Part shown: in pieces, positions 44,196-55,746 of the stretch
Layout of the letters: each line of letters opens with the position of its first letter
How positions within the stretch are numbered: position 1 is the first letter of the stretch
Assembly (NCBI GenBank): GCA_003255065.1
Contig: QAOA01005205.1
Location: 389,630-453,629, forward strand
From: Cercis canadensis
Lineage: Eukaryota > Streptophyta > Magnoliopsida > Fabales > Fabaceae
Length of the DNA: 64,000 nt
Direction of reading: 5' to 3'
Notes under the pieces: generated by a model
Told to the model about the DNA's origin: nothing
The model's database searches: none
Seen by the model: the letters and a program-made list of their open reading frames with translations, nothing else
Translations under genes and position numbers: made by a program

Positions 44196-46707
44196 TTACA
44201 TTGAGCTGAATGATTCCCCTGCCGAATCACTTGTGGGTAATGTTAATTTTGTTGAGACTGAACTCCTTGTGCTGTCAACAAGTTTGAACCACTGGGTTCC
44301 AGGATTACATGTTTGATCTCTGCTCAAGCATTTGCAAGTACTGGTGACAATGATGTTGTTGGAGTCTACATCTAGACAAACAGTAGAGCCATCTCTATCT
44401 TTAGATGAGAAATGCATCTTAGAATCTGAGATCATTTCCCATCTTGAATTAGGACCCGTGCATATTATTCCAAGTTCTGCTGGCCGCCCTATTTGGTCTG
44501 CTTGTAAGCAGAAATATGTGCCCGTTATGGTTAATATCTTCTGGGGTGTGTATTTCCAGTGCTCAGCTCTAGAGCAGGGGCCCAACCTCAATGGGTCACT
44601 TAGTGATTTTCTTACGACGCAGAGACCCGTCAATGGATGAAAAATCACTTTGTATGATCTGGCTTCTGATATGCCTGGCCCTGCATAAAAGAACAACATG
44701 AGAAAATAGAAGCAGCCAAAAGGGGAAGAAGAAGAAGAAGAAGAAGAAGAAAAACAAATGCAATAATTTTATATACCTCGGAAAGGAGGTTGGAGAGCAG
44801 AGATCCTCTGTAAGAAACTAGTATTCCTAACCTGGGACCAATCCCAAGTAAGAAGTCCATAATACTCATTCATTCCTACAACCCCTTGTCTGATGTAGTA
44901 ACTCCCAACAAGAGTCCACAAGGCCCAATCTAAGTCATGCTCGGCTGCCACAGCCATGAAACAGTTCAAGTACCTGTTGTCATTCTCGTTGGTACCTCTT
45001 AAGTCTACACCAAACTCACTCACAAACAATGGCCATCCTTGGTCCAACAAAAAACCAGACGTTCTCATCACATTTCCTGCCACTTGTCCACACACTTGGT
45101 TTGGGTTTCCTGATTCCCAAGCTCGACCGTCAGTGAAGCCATACCAGTGCACCTCGAATACTAGTTTTCCATAGAAACTCAGCTTCACTTGTTGATTCCC
45201 AAGGAATGATAAGTCATTATCATAATTTAAGCCTGAAAGAATCACTAGAACATCTGGGTTTGCTGCATGCACCGCTTCTGCTCCTTGTTCCATATACCTT
45301 AGCTCATTTCATAACCAAATCAGACCAAGGATTCATCTTATACATGTTTTTATGCTTTTTCAGTTTAAATGTGAGAATATTTGGGACTATAGTGTCAAAA
45401 CTAGGGGATAAATACTAGGAAAAATTAATCAATTAAGTACCTGTACCAATCGTTAACATTCTGTTTGGGGCCTCGGAGCTCATTTCTCAAGCTCATACCC
45501 ACCACGTTGGTGACGCCATTGAAAATGGTGGCCATCTGAGTGAGGCCGTTGATCCAGAGGTCTGTGTTGAAATAACGGTCACCGAAGAAGCCATTGCCGT
45601 CGAAGTTACTGCAGCACCACCCTGGCTGGGTCATGTGGTTGTCCAAAATTACCATTACATTGTTATCCCCGAGACTTTTCACCACTACCTGAAGTAAATT
45701 ACAAATATAGATATATTATACTTTTTTGGTAACGTGTTACCAAAGTTTTGGATAAGTTTAATCATCTGTAATATAATAATAATTGCCTCCATCATCATTT
45801 ATCTACAATAATTGATGTTATCTTTATCATATTCAGGATCAAATTTCAAACCAAAAGCATACCTCTATTTTTTTTTAATATATTTTGATTATAACTTTGA
45901 ATTTAAAGACATAATATACAAGTCTTACAGACGATCTCAGTATCACTCAATTATAAATTATTTGTAACTTTATTTCAACAAGTCATTTTCATGATTCTTA
46001 AACAAACCTGATCGTATACTTTAGTAAGAGTGACTAAGATTAATGTTTGCCTTGCCCCTCAACTTTGTATAGTGTAAACAAAAGCACTTAAAGAAGTAAG
46101 GGTGGCTTTCTATAAGGTGTCTTTAATTTATAGACTAGTAAATTAAATTAAACTAAACATTCCCATTAAAACTAGGGACACGTGGAAAAAAACTATTAAA
46201 TTATAGTATACTGCAAAAGCACAAGTAGCAAATTAAGAATTAAATGTCCCCGTTCACACATAGTTTGACTAGTTGACGAAAGTGGTTTACCTGGTAAGCT
46301 TGTATGAGGGGGAGATCGATGATGGAGGGGTTGTTTGTCTGGATACCAGCGATGGATTCAAGGAGGCCAAGGTTCTGAAATGACTGTCTTACAGTGAGGG
46401 ATGCCAGAGAGACACTGTTGAGCAACAAGAGTGGCCAAGTGAGCCTAACGCAATTGAAACCCATGGCTTTGATTCCCTTTGAAATCACATCCACAGGTTC
46501 CTTGCTCAGACCCTCTGCTACCATGGTTTCCAGATGGGACACCCAATTCACACATGCCAGCTTCACCCTCTCCCCACTTTCATTCACAATCCACCTTGAA
46601 TTCGTGTATAGTGGTAGACCCTTCACACCCTTGGTTTCAACTATTAGCGTCACAAGGGGGAGAACAGAGACAAGAGTGAACAACATAAACAACAAACACC
46701 TCCCCAT
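44196..46707 (-). CDS. Secreted GH5 glycosyl hydrolase with C-terminal ricin-B-type lectin domain
   Basis: Four exons: 46707-46291, 45688-45441, 45297-44777, 44680-44196; 556 residues. A signal peptide (about 1-26, MGRCLLFMLFTLVSVLPLVT) directs it to the apoplast. The GH5 (cellulase-family) domain spans about 35-400: LACVNWVSHLE, FNCVRLTWPL, LDNHMTQPGWCC, GMSLRNE with likely acid/base E209, EVHWYGF, and FVSEFGVD with likely nucleophile E316. Residues about 400-530 form a beta-trefoil carbohydrate-binding module of the ricin-B type (CVVRKS, FCLQA, CLDVDS, QWFKLVD); there is no toxin A-chain. Plants have several such GH5-lectin proteins, presumed to act on wall beta-glucans or mannans; substrate is not known. 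The ATG at 46707 rather than 46737 is chosen because the TATA box at 46750-46760 would place transcription start near 46720. A GAA microsatellite (44724-44751) lies in intron 3. Confidence 0.92.
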
Positions 46708-46749
46708 TTTGCTCTTTGTTTTTTGATCTCTGCACACTCCGGTTCTGGC

Positions 46750-46760
46750 TATATATATAC
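46750..46760 (-). promoter_or_regulatory. TATA box of the GH5 gene
   Basis: TATATATATAG on the minus strand, 43-53 bp upstream of the chosen ATG at 46707 and only about 13 bp upstream of the alternative ATG at 46737, which argues against the latter. Confidence 0.65.
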
Positions 46761-47000
46761 AGCGCCCAATTTAAAATTTTCTCTCTTTTTGTCTATACCT
46801 ACCGTCTATTACCCAAGAAGAAGATACTGATGGTGATGTTATCGTATGATATCATATGCCACATTTGCCCTTAACTTTTTCTTATAATTCTTGCTTTTTA
46901 ATTTGGTAAACTTCCTATCATTAGTAATGACCACAAGATTATCTTAAGCTGAGAATACTATTATGTATATGAGGAGAAATTAGAATAGTTAAAAGAACAA

Positions 47001-47243
47001 ACTAAGTTGCTAATTGAGCTATAGATCAATTGGTCACACGGCTCTTCTTGCAAAAAAAATAATCTTGTGTTCGAGACATTTTTATTGATAAAATAAAAGT
47101 CTCAAAGCGCTCCCCTACACAAAATTATAACTGTAGATGCTTTAATAGTAGGACTCCTAAAGCAGAAATGGTTTGCTCCAAATTTAGTAAGTCTAGCTCT
47201 ATCAAGCCCTGATCCCTAAGTTATCAACAACAACAACAAAAAT
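47001..47243 (+). mobile_element. tRNA-derived SINE, third copy of the 240-bp family
   Basis: AATTGAGCTATAGATCAATT (box-A-like), CTTGTGTTCGAGACATT (box-B-like), the shared body AGTCTCAAAGCGCTC and TTTAGTAAGTCTAGCTC, ending CCCTAAGTTATCAACAACAA. Matches the body of the SINE at 36951-37194. No convincing target duplication, so an older copy. Confidence 0.65.
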
Positions 47244-48401
47244 TAGGCTCAAAATCTTCTAATTTTCTGGAAATTTCTTTGAATGCTTATTCAATTTTTC
47301 TAATTCTCTATGTTACTTTAACAATTCACTATCATTTTTTTTTTTTGCTTCTTTTAAGTTATATTTAGCCTTAAAACTTGTTTCTAAAGAAGCTATAATT
47401 ATTTATAATTCTTTAAAACAATGTGACGATGCTTGAGTTAAACTCGAGGTCGAGCGAGATCTTGGAGGTTGAAAAGATCTCAAGGGTCGGGTGAGATCGA
47501 GCTAATCTGCACAAGTAGAAATGAATGTTCGAACTCTTGTTTTCGGGCTTTGAAGATTAAGTTAGGTCAGTCTGAGCTAAAAATATGTCATTAATAATAA
47601 ATGAGTCAAAAGTCTCGTACTTGTAACACACGTTATTTATAGGGATGCTGAGAAAAATGAAAATAATATGCTGGTAGATTTGACTTGGGCCTTTCGTGTA
47701 ATGGGCTTTTTGAATTTGAGCTTAATGCATTTGATTTGGGCTCAAGATAAAGCCTCTAATAATGAAAACTTAATATAATTTAAAGACAATGGATTTCTTT
47801 ATCTTACTGAAAGGTGATTAAATTTTTTTTGGGGCTAAATAATTATTAATTTGTTCCTTGACATTATATCAATCCACCATGATGTTTCTCGTTAAAGAAA
47901 ATAAGAGTGGCTGAGGCTCAGACGTGGACGTGCAGGATATTATCAAAAGGGCATAAAATTGGAGGACGTGACTCCGTGGAGTTTGTCGTCTTGTTGATGA
48001 AACATGTTGCCATTATAAACACGCCAAGTAATTAGAGGATCTACGATCACGCAATCTATATTCTAATGCAACGTTCTTGCATTAATGCAATTAACAAGTA
48101 TCTTCCTTGGGTACAAAGCGATGATGGCGGCATGGATTTCAGGATTTGCCTCATTGTTGGCTCACTTGCAAGGCAATGAAAATAATAGGCCTTGTTGCTT
48201 CTGATATTGGCTTAGTTATACTCGTTTTTCTTCTTGCTTTGCTTCTAAAAGGATAATACCCAATCAATCATGTTGCCATTCGAATTGTGGATTGGCCACA
48301 AGCTTGACTCACATATGGGCGCTTCGATATAGGGAATATTTTAATATTTTTAAAAAAAGTAAATGTGAGAACGATTGCTATAAGGGATTAAATTTTTATA
48401 A

Positions 48402-48807
48402 AGGTTTTTTTTTAGATATTTTTAATATTTATGTAGTATATTATACTATGTAAAAATAGTTAATGTGTGAATGACATGTATATTTTTTTTTGGTCTTTAG
48501 CCGAGGTATCCTCAGGCTTTGCTTAGGACTAATCCTCCGAGGTACTGTCAGGCGCTCTTTATATAGCGGGGACCTCTCCCAAGAAGATTTGCTGTATTCA
48601 TAAGGGCTTGAACTCGAAACTACTTGCTTAAGCGACCAGAGCCCCTTCCATTCGGGCCAACCTTCGTTGGTGAATGACATGTATATAAGTTAACTATTTT
48701 TAAGTTTATTTGAGAAAATAAAATAAATTATATTTATATCTAATAAAATATGAAAATTATGTATACTTGCTATTATGACATATTCATATAATATCATAAA
48801 ATTTCTG
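48402..48807 (+). mobile_element. 212-bp MITE family, copy 4, diverged and interrupted by a SINE
   Basis: The left part (TTTTTAGATATTTTTAATAT, TTATGTAGTATATTATACTA) and right part (AAGTTAACTATTTTTAAGTT, AATATCATAAAATTTCTG) match the MITE at 654-865 at lower identity. The two halves are separated by the SINE at 48484-48669. Its own target duplication is no longer readable. Confidence 0.7.
48484..48669 (-). mobile_element. 186-bp tRNA-derived SINE with perfect 17-bp target duplication
   Basis: On the minus strand: GGTTGGCCCGAATGGAAGGG (box-A-like), GTTTCGAGTTCAAGCCC (box-B-like), a GC-rich body with CCCCGCTATATAAAGAGCGC and CCTCGGAGGATTAGTCC, and a terminal run of A (T run at 48484-48491 on the plus strand). 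A perfect 17-bp direct repeat GTGAATGACATGTATAT lies at 48467-48483 and 48670-48686. Its base composition is clearly higher in G+C than the surroundings. Inserted in a degraded MITE. A distinct family from the 240-bp SINEs. Confidence 0.9.
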
Positions 48808-49714
48808 AAAATTTATTCTTAAATATAAAGGATACCAGAAAATAAAACTTTCTCATGAATAGAAAATTTTTGGGTTTACTAAAATTACTCAATTGCTCAT
48901 CGTTTGTTTAAAACATTGCCGTTTTGCATTTGAAAACAAACCACCCAGCCTCATTGTGTTCTCCCTCCCTGCGTTCTACTCGTGGGGTGCGTTAGTGCGT
49001 TCTCGACTTCTCGATGCAAGGATGAATCTTCTTCTTCTATCTTTATTATATCATTCTTTTTGTGCGTATATTTCACTTGAATCAAATATGAGAATGAAAC
49101 TTCAATGAAAATACGGCATATTATTTTCGACAAAATTGAGTGTTAATCAAATATATTTTGTTAATTTTCTTGAAAATTCTATTTTCAAAAATACTCTGAA
49201 ATGGGACCAAACACAACCTTAAAGCGAAGATGACTAAATTTGCTATTTTTTTTCTCTTAAATAACTATGGAATGTTCATTAATAAAATTTTCACCTCAAT
49301 AAACCCGATTATCATCATAAATAAATTTAGGGAGTCATTATGTTTACACCTTATTTTACTAATGCAACATGTCTAAATATGAGATAGATTAAATTGCCCT
49401 AATTTAATATAATTTTTTTTAAACTGACTAATTATAATATTCTTTTTTTATCTCTTATTAATTGTAGCTTTATTTTTTTTTAATAATTACCTCTAATCTC
49501 ATTATTAAATGGTAAATATATATTTCTTAACTATTATCAAAATGATTTATGCATATGAGAAATCCAATTCAAATAACAAAATAAAATGGGATAAGAGGAG
49601 ACTTTTTATTTAAAAAGAATGGAATAAGAGAAAGGATCAAAGACTTCAACATTGTAATTTTCAGTCTTAATTTCATCACTACAACAATTTTCAAATTAAT
49701 TCCTAGTTTTTTTT

Positions 49715-50254
49715 GGCTTAATTGTAATTTTAGTCTTTATATTTTAATAACTTGAACTTTTTTGTCTCTCTTGTTTAAAAGAGAATAATTTAATTCCTAT
49801 ATATTCATAAAATGTATAATTTTAGTCATTTTATCATTTCTGAAGTCTAGTTTAAGGTATAAAGTACTCCAATTCATAATCTTACCATTCAAATTGAAGA
49901 GTTACGTCTTGCGAATTTTCTCACAAAATTTTAGCTCAATCCAACGGTGAGACTTATCCTAAAATATTAAAATTAGAAGTTTTTATCTAACTACAGATCT
50001 AGATTCATTCATTGTTAGATTGAGCTAAAATTTTGTAAGGATATTTACAAGACGTAGCTATTTAATTTGAATGGTGTGATTATGAATTAAAGAATTTTAC
50101 ACCTTAAAATAGACATAAGAAATTTTGTCTTAAAAATAAAATGATCAAAATTACACATTTTATTAATATAAAAAAACTAATTTATTTATTTTTAAACAAG
50201 AGGGATCAAAAAATTTAAGTTGTTAAAATAAGATTATCAAAATTGCAATTAAGT
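49715..50254. mobile_element. Foldback MITE (family H), copy 2
   Basis: GGCTTAATTGTAATTTTAGT at the left is inverted at the right end as AAAATTGCAATTAAGTC. The internal arms (TAGCTCAATCCAACGGTGA versus TTGTTAGATTGAGCTAAAAT) match copy 1 at 43539-44079, and the length is nearly identical. T-rich flanks hide the target duplication. Confidence 0.8.
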
Positions 50255-51512
50255 CTTTTTTAATATTTTTTCTGCTTGGGCAAAGAGGAGAAAGGTAGGA
50301 GCGAGCTCACTAGTGTCGTAAAATGGGAACTGCGGCAATTAAGGAGTGATGTCATTTAGTATTTCAGCTCATGAGGAGTGACATCATTTGCCAAAAGGCA
50401 TCACTTCTTGAAAGATAAAAAAAAAATGCACAATTGCATCACTTCTTTGTTCTCTTCTCTGCTGCATTGACAGGAGAAATTGTGTCACTATTTTTCTATA
50501 TTGCATGAATTTGAGATATATTATTTTCTTTCTCTATGCAGGATTGCTAAGCAATATTTTAAAAACTGAACCGTTGAGCAAACGGGTGTGGCAAAAAATT
50601 GTCAGTCAAACCGATTGGACTAAACGATTGAACCAGTTTTAGTAAAAATATATTTTTAAACTCATGTTGATAAGTTAATTTTATACCGCTTATCTTATAT
50701 TAATCTAGTTTGATTATTGTTTGTTTTAGGGTATTTTAAGTTTGATTCTAATGAATTATTGTTTCTTTTATAGGTTTTTAATTTAGAAGTCATTTCAGTG
50801 TATTTTAATGTCAAAAAGAGCAAATTTTGATAAATTTGGTATGAAAGCAGCAGCTTGGGCATTGCAGCTCCCGCAACTCACCAAAAGTCAAAATTAAGCA
50901 AAATCTCGGAGGCTGCAGCACTCAATCTGGAAGCCACAACCTCTGACTGTCAACTTGTGATTTGACTTCTAAACTTTCTATTTTTATTAGGGTTTCTATT
51001 TTATTTTAATTCATTTTTCTTTTAAATTTCCTAGAACTTGTAAATAGGAGTTTTAGAGACTAAATTAAGATTACACATATTTTTACACAAGAGGCAAAAA
51101 GAGAAAAAAGATCAAACTTGAAGATTGAAATTTTACCTTCTTCTCTTGTACTTATGTCTAAATTCTGTGTAATCATGCTTTCTTTTATAGTTATAAACTA
51201 AATTCCTTTATAGGGTTATTATATAGTCTAGTTAGAAAGATTTGTGATTTTTTATTTCTTTAATTCAAGAACATCTTTATTAATTGTCTTCTTCTTCTCA
51301 ATTCTTTATGCTTCTAATTATTTGATCACCAACTAGTTAATTAGATAATTACAATTAAACTGTGAGGTAATTTATAATTAAAGATCATAGGGATTAAGAA
51401 TATAAGTTACATGTAAGATAAAGATATACCTTCATGATCTATGTAGTCAATTAAAGAGAACCAAATAATTAAATGAATTTTTAGGTTATTCGTAATTCAC
51501 ATAAAAATATAA

Positions 51513-54500
51513 GGGTGTGTTTGGATGGGGTATTTATAGAGTGTAATGTATTTGTAGAGTGTATTTAAAATACAAATTTCGAATTACACTGTTTGTGTAT
51601 TTTTTTAAAGTATTTCTAAAATTTGAGTGTATTTTTATAGTGTATTTCAAAATCATAATATGATGTATTTCAAATTCACTTAAAACAGTGTGAATTTGAA
51701 ATTCCTTTTTTTTTTTTTTCCACTAAGCCCCGATACCCTCCCCCTCCCTCGACCCACCAAAGCTCCTCGCTCTCGGCACTGTGCTTGTGCGCAACCATCA
51801 GCCAACTTCACCACCGCCGCCATCAACGCCTCCACCCGCAGTACCGCCACCGCCAACACCACCACCCATAGCACCTCCTCTCACTTTCTGCGGGTCACAA
51901 CCTTCTACCGTCGCCACTTCAAGTATCGAAGGCCAGGTAGAGTTCTTATCCCCTGCCACCCATATTCTGATTAGATCATTGTGGGTATTTCTAGAGATTG
52001 AAATTGAGTTGGGTATTTCACTTTATAGCTTATGTTTTTGGGTTGGATACTTGTACATTCTTGTTTCATATGAGGATTTGGGAATTCTAGTATTTCCGTT
52101 CTTTTTTCTTTACTAAATGTTAGGGTTGGAATCCTAATTTGAGTTTAAGAGCTCTTCTACTTGTTGTACATGGATTTGATGAATCCAAGACAAGGTCAAA
52201 GGTCGCGATTCTGGTGTTTTCATTGTTTTCTTTCAGTTTTGCCTGTTACTTGCCTAATAAATTCTTCATAGAATGTGTGTAATATTAGTAGAAAACTAGA
52301 AACGTGTATGGACTTATGTTCTATGATTAATTTGTGTTCATTAGTTTTGTGTCATACTATGATTAATTTTTCCGAAAGCTGAATCTGTTTAGCATTTTTC
52401 TGTTTTGCTTTGTTCAGAGCATTATGTAAATGCTATTATGTCCTTAGCTTCAATTTTTCCATTTGACTGACTTTTTATTGTGAATATGTTCCTTTGTTTT
52501 TTTGAAGCTCTCCATTTGATTTTGGATTAAGTGATTTAATCATAAGCATGTTTCTGCTTGAAAGGTGTTAAATTTATTCATGAATCTATCTCAAATGTTT
52601 GAGTTTTCCTGTTTATCATGAAATACCAGAAAATATTGTAAAACTCAAAATGATTAGCTCAGTTGCTTAGATTCTGCTATGTAATATGTTTCCTTAGTTT
52701 CCTTTATTATGTTTTCATGTTTGGTTCTGATCTTCTCTCTAAGGACCATATTTGCTGGTAAGAGACTCTAGGAAATCGTATTTCCAAATGTTTGGTTTAT
52801 AATTTGTAGATCTTCTATTCTCTGTGACATTGTGAAATTCTTGCTTGCCAATATGGTCTTGTTTTGCTTCTGATTGTTTCCCTTTCTCCATTTTGATTTT
52901 TGATTATGAAATCAGAGTGAGGTATAGATAGTTGTTTTGGTGGCTGCTTTAGGCAAAGTTAGCTTCCATATGTTGGACGTGCATGAGAGGGCTTTTATAG
53001 GTGAGGATTTGTGGGTTTCTCTTTTGTTTTAGTTTCCAATAATTAGTCAGAGACATGTGGACACAATAATGCTTGTGCTTATCATGGAGAATAATATTGT
53101 ATTGCTCTAAATTTCAACGATTAGCACTCTAATTTAGCATGGGTGACAACTCAATTCAATTTTGTTTAAAGTCCAGTGTGGATGAAATTGATATCTGTAC
53201 TTGTATAATAAAGTATTCATGTTTGTTTGAAAAAGCTTGCCAATAGAATTCTCTTCCTTCTTCTATTTGGACATGATCACTTGATAAGTTTTTGGTTTTT
53301 TTTTTCTATTGTTTGGACATGATGAGTTGTTTACATAAACTCATCAAAGACACCCAAGGATTTTAGAGTCAAAATTAACCCCATCTACACCTATCTAAAC
53401 GGGGTCTGAAACTGGACTGAATAATAGAGGGCTTGTGTTGCTTGTTTCTTTTTTGGGCTGTGTTTGTGTTTGTGTTGTATGCGTCTGATGCTAGAAACGG
53501 AAGGAAAATAATAGTTTGCAAACCTAAAAGGTTGAGAATAAGTGGCTGAACCCATTGGCTTGGCTCAGTTGGGTTGAAATTGAAATTCAGAGCAAAAAGC
53601 TGGCGCTTATCATGGAGAGCAATCTCAAAATTGCTCTAAATTTCAATGGTTGGCACTTAAATGGTTTAATATATATAGCATAGGGGACAACACAATCAAC
53701 TTGTGATATAATTAGCAAAAGGAACAATCAAAGAATAAGATTAAAGGATTAAGTTAACCTTTTTTCTTTTGTGAGCTGCAATATGGTGATTTAGATATTC
53801 CAAAAAGACATGCTATGACTAGTTGTGTATATGCTTGTGTCCATATGTACGTTGACAAGCTAACTTTGTTTGGAGAAGCTTAATTTTGAATTACAAACAC
53901 ATCATTATTTTTATTTTGTATGTATATATGAAATATTTTTGGTTCACTAGCTACAAGGTATACAATTATTAGAGGTAGTTTAATTCAACCAGTTCTAATA
54001 GAATTTGAATTCTGTAATTTTTTTCTCGAGTATCTAAAGCTCAATCATTGAGATATACATATCAGAAACTGTGTAAATGAAATTTGACTCATTTTCACTT
54101 ACTGTTGAGCAGGCAACTGTTGCTTCACTGTCTGGTGTAACTGCTGGGGCTGCTGCTGTTGTTGTTGCTGCAGCATCTGCCTCTGCATCAACTGCTGCTG
54201 TATTTGCCGCTGCTAATATTGTTGTTTGAGCCGTTGAGTTTGCAACATCTGCTGTTCCTGCTGTTGTTTCATTTGCTGATGTTGAAGCATACTGGAACCT
54301 GGCTTAAGGGGACTTAGATTTGGTTCGAGCAAATTCACCCCACCTTGCGATTATAAGGAGTTGATGTTAGTCTGTGGGGAGCACTCACAGGATTTTGCAG
54401 TAGACGACAAAACCAAGTGGGAGGACAAATGAATTATAATAGCAGTGATTTCTGCTCTTTTCTTGGTTTTATCAAACTGCACATATTGATCTCCGCCATT

Positions 54501-54998
54501 GGCATTGGGGTGTAAACAGATAAATGCTCTTTCAAGTTTCAGTCAGATATTGACTCTGTAAATAGCGCTTTATTTATGTATTGTATTGTATTATGTTCTA
54601 CTCAGACGAAGAACATATTGGTTATTGTAACTTTCCAACTTCTGTAGATTATCTGATCATTAGCAATGTTGGAATGAATTCCTTCTCTATTCTCAGGCAA
54701 CTTTCAATCTTAACAGTATGTTCCATTAGTTCCCTTTATATTATTGATATTGATATATTTACACTAAAGCATGCGTGATTGCCTTTCGCAGTATTTTCTG
54801 TACTAGTCAGTGCCCTTTATATCATAATGTTTTGAACTCTAACATGATGTTTTGAATATTGTTGTAAAATTACTCTTCTTATAATAAAGTGTATCCAAAC
54901 AAAGTATTTTATAAATACATGTATTTGAAATGCTGCATTTCAATTACATGTATTTGAAATACACAAGAATTTGTCAAATACCCCATCCAAACACAACC
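51513..54998. mobile_element. 3.5-kb TIR element (PIF/Harbinger-like ends) with captured gene sequence
   Basis: Left end GGGTGTGTTTGGATGGGGTA, right end (inverted) GGTTGTGTTTGGATGGGGTA, flanked by TAA on both sides (51510-51512 and 54999-55001). GG-rich termini with a 3-bp TAA/TTA duplication fit PIF/Harbinger, but no transposase is present. Subterminal TGTATTT/AAATACA repeats occur at both ends. Inside are a GC-rich leader-like segment (about 51720-51940), about 2 kb of T-rich intron-like DNA and a Gln-rich exon fragment on the minus strand. This looks like a non-autonomous element carrying host gene pieces. Confidence 0.65.
54103..54400 (-). pseudogene. Captured exon of a glutamine-rich, coactivator-like protein
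   Basis: The minus strand reads VNLLEPNLSPLKPGSSMLQ, then QQMKQQQEQQMLQTQRLKQQ, then a TAG stop, then QRQIQQQLMQRQMLQQQQQQ and further Gln-rich residues to LPAQ. Directly after it comes a textbook donor (GTAAGT at 54102-54097), so this is a copied exon with its splice site. A frameshift upstream and the in-frame stop show it is non-functional. The parent gene is probably a nuclear Gln-rich coactivator or remodelling subunit; I cannot name it. Confidence 0.55.
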
Positions 54999-55746
54999 TA
55001 AGTGAATTCATAACTTAGTAGTATGTTTGTTTGAACTTGGAAAAGACTAATGGATAATTTAGAGTTCTTGACTAGCAATTAGGAAGATAATTCTTAGATA
55101 ATGAAATAAGAATAGCAAATCAGAATAGCTATGGTAAAATTAAAAATCCTAAATAATTCTTATCCATCTTTCAATCTTGTTTACTATTCTTGCATTTTAA
55201 TTATTGTTCAATATCAATTCTTGATTTTTTTGATTGTCTAGATAAAATTAGAATTTACCTAAATTTGGTACTTATTAGCTACAGCTTCCGTTAGGGGTGT
55301 AATCGGTCCGGTTCGGTCCGGTTTTCACCCCAAACCGGACCAAACCGAATATGGAATCTCGGTTTGGTTCGGTTCGATTTTTGAAAATTTTGAGATTAAA
55401 ACCGAGTCAAACCGGACCGGTCTGAATCGGTTCGGTTTGGTCGGTTTAGTCAGTTTGGACAGAAAACCTGCAAAAGTCAATTTTTTGTATTTTAACAAGA
55501 AAGCAACCAGAAATCATACACATATAACCAAATTAACCAAAACAAAATACAAATAAATTATCCTAATACACATAAAATCTGTAAATCAATAATTAAATAT
55601 CAAATGTAACAATTTATTCCAAATTTCAATGTTGATTAAAATTCTAAATTATAACAAATAAATCAACAAATTACATATCATCCAAAATCATAAAATATCC
55701 AAATTACAGCAATAAATAAATCAACAAATGAACTTTTAAAGTTCTT

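Larger units (their letters stand above)
46761..55291. other. Large gene-free region, transposon remnants
   Basis: 8.5 kb without a recognisable functional gene. Contains a SINE near 47001-47243, a MITE with nested SINE (48402-48807), foldback family H copy 2 (49715-50254) and a 3.5-kb TIR element (51513-54998). The stretch 47250-48400 and the stretch 50260-51500 hold no element I can define; the latter has AATTGAACC-type remnants and simple AT-rich sequence. Confidence 0.55.

Noticed and set aside
44196..44680. Ricin-B-type domain suggesting a toxin gene
   Set aside because: The domain is a beta-trefoil carbohydrate-binding module fused to a GH5 enzyme. There is no ribosome-inactivating A-chain, so it is not a toxin.
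46708..46737. Upstream ATG adding ten residues to the GH5 protein
   Set aside because: It lies about 13 bp from the TATA box, too close to be in the transcript, and would bury the signal peptide behind a charged extension.
51690..52116. Pro/Ala/Thr-rich ORFs in the 3.5-kb TIR element
   Set aside because: Two overlapping frames are both open because of C-rich composition; neither has a domain. It looks like a captured 5' UTR segment.
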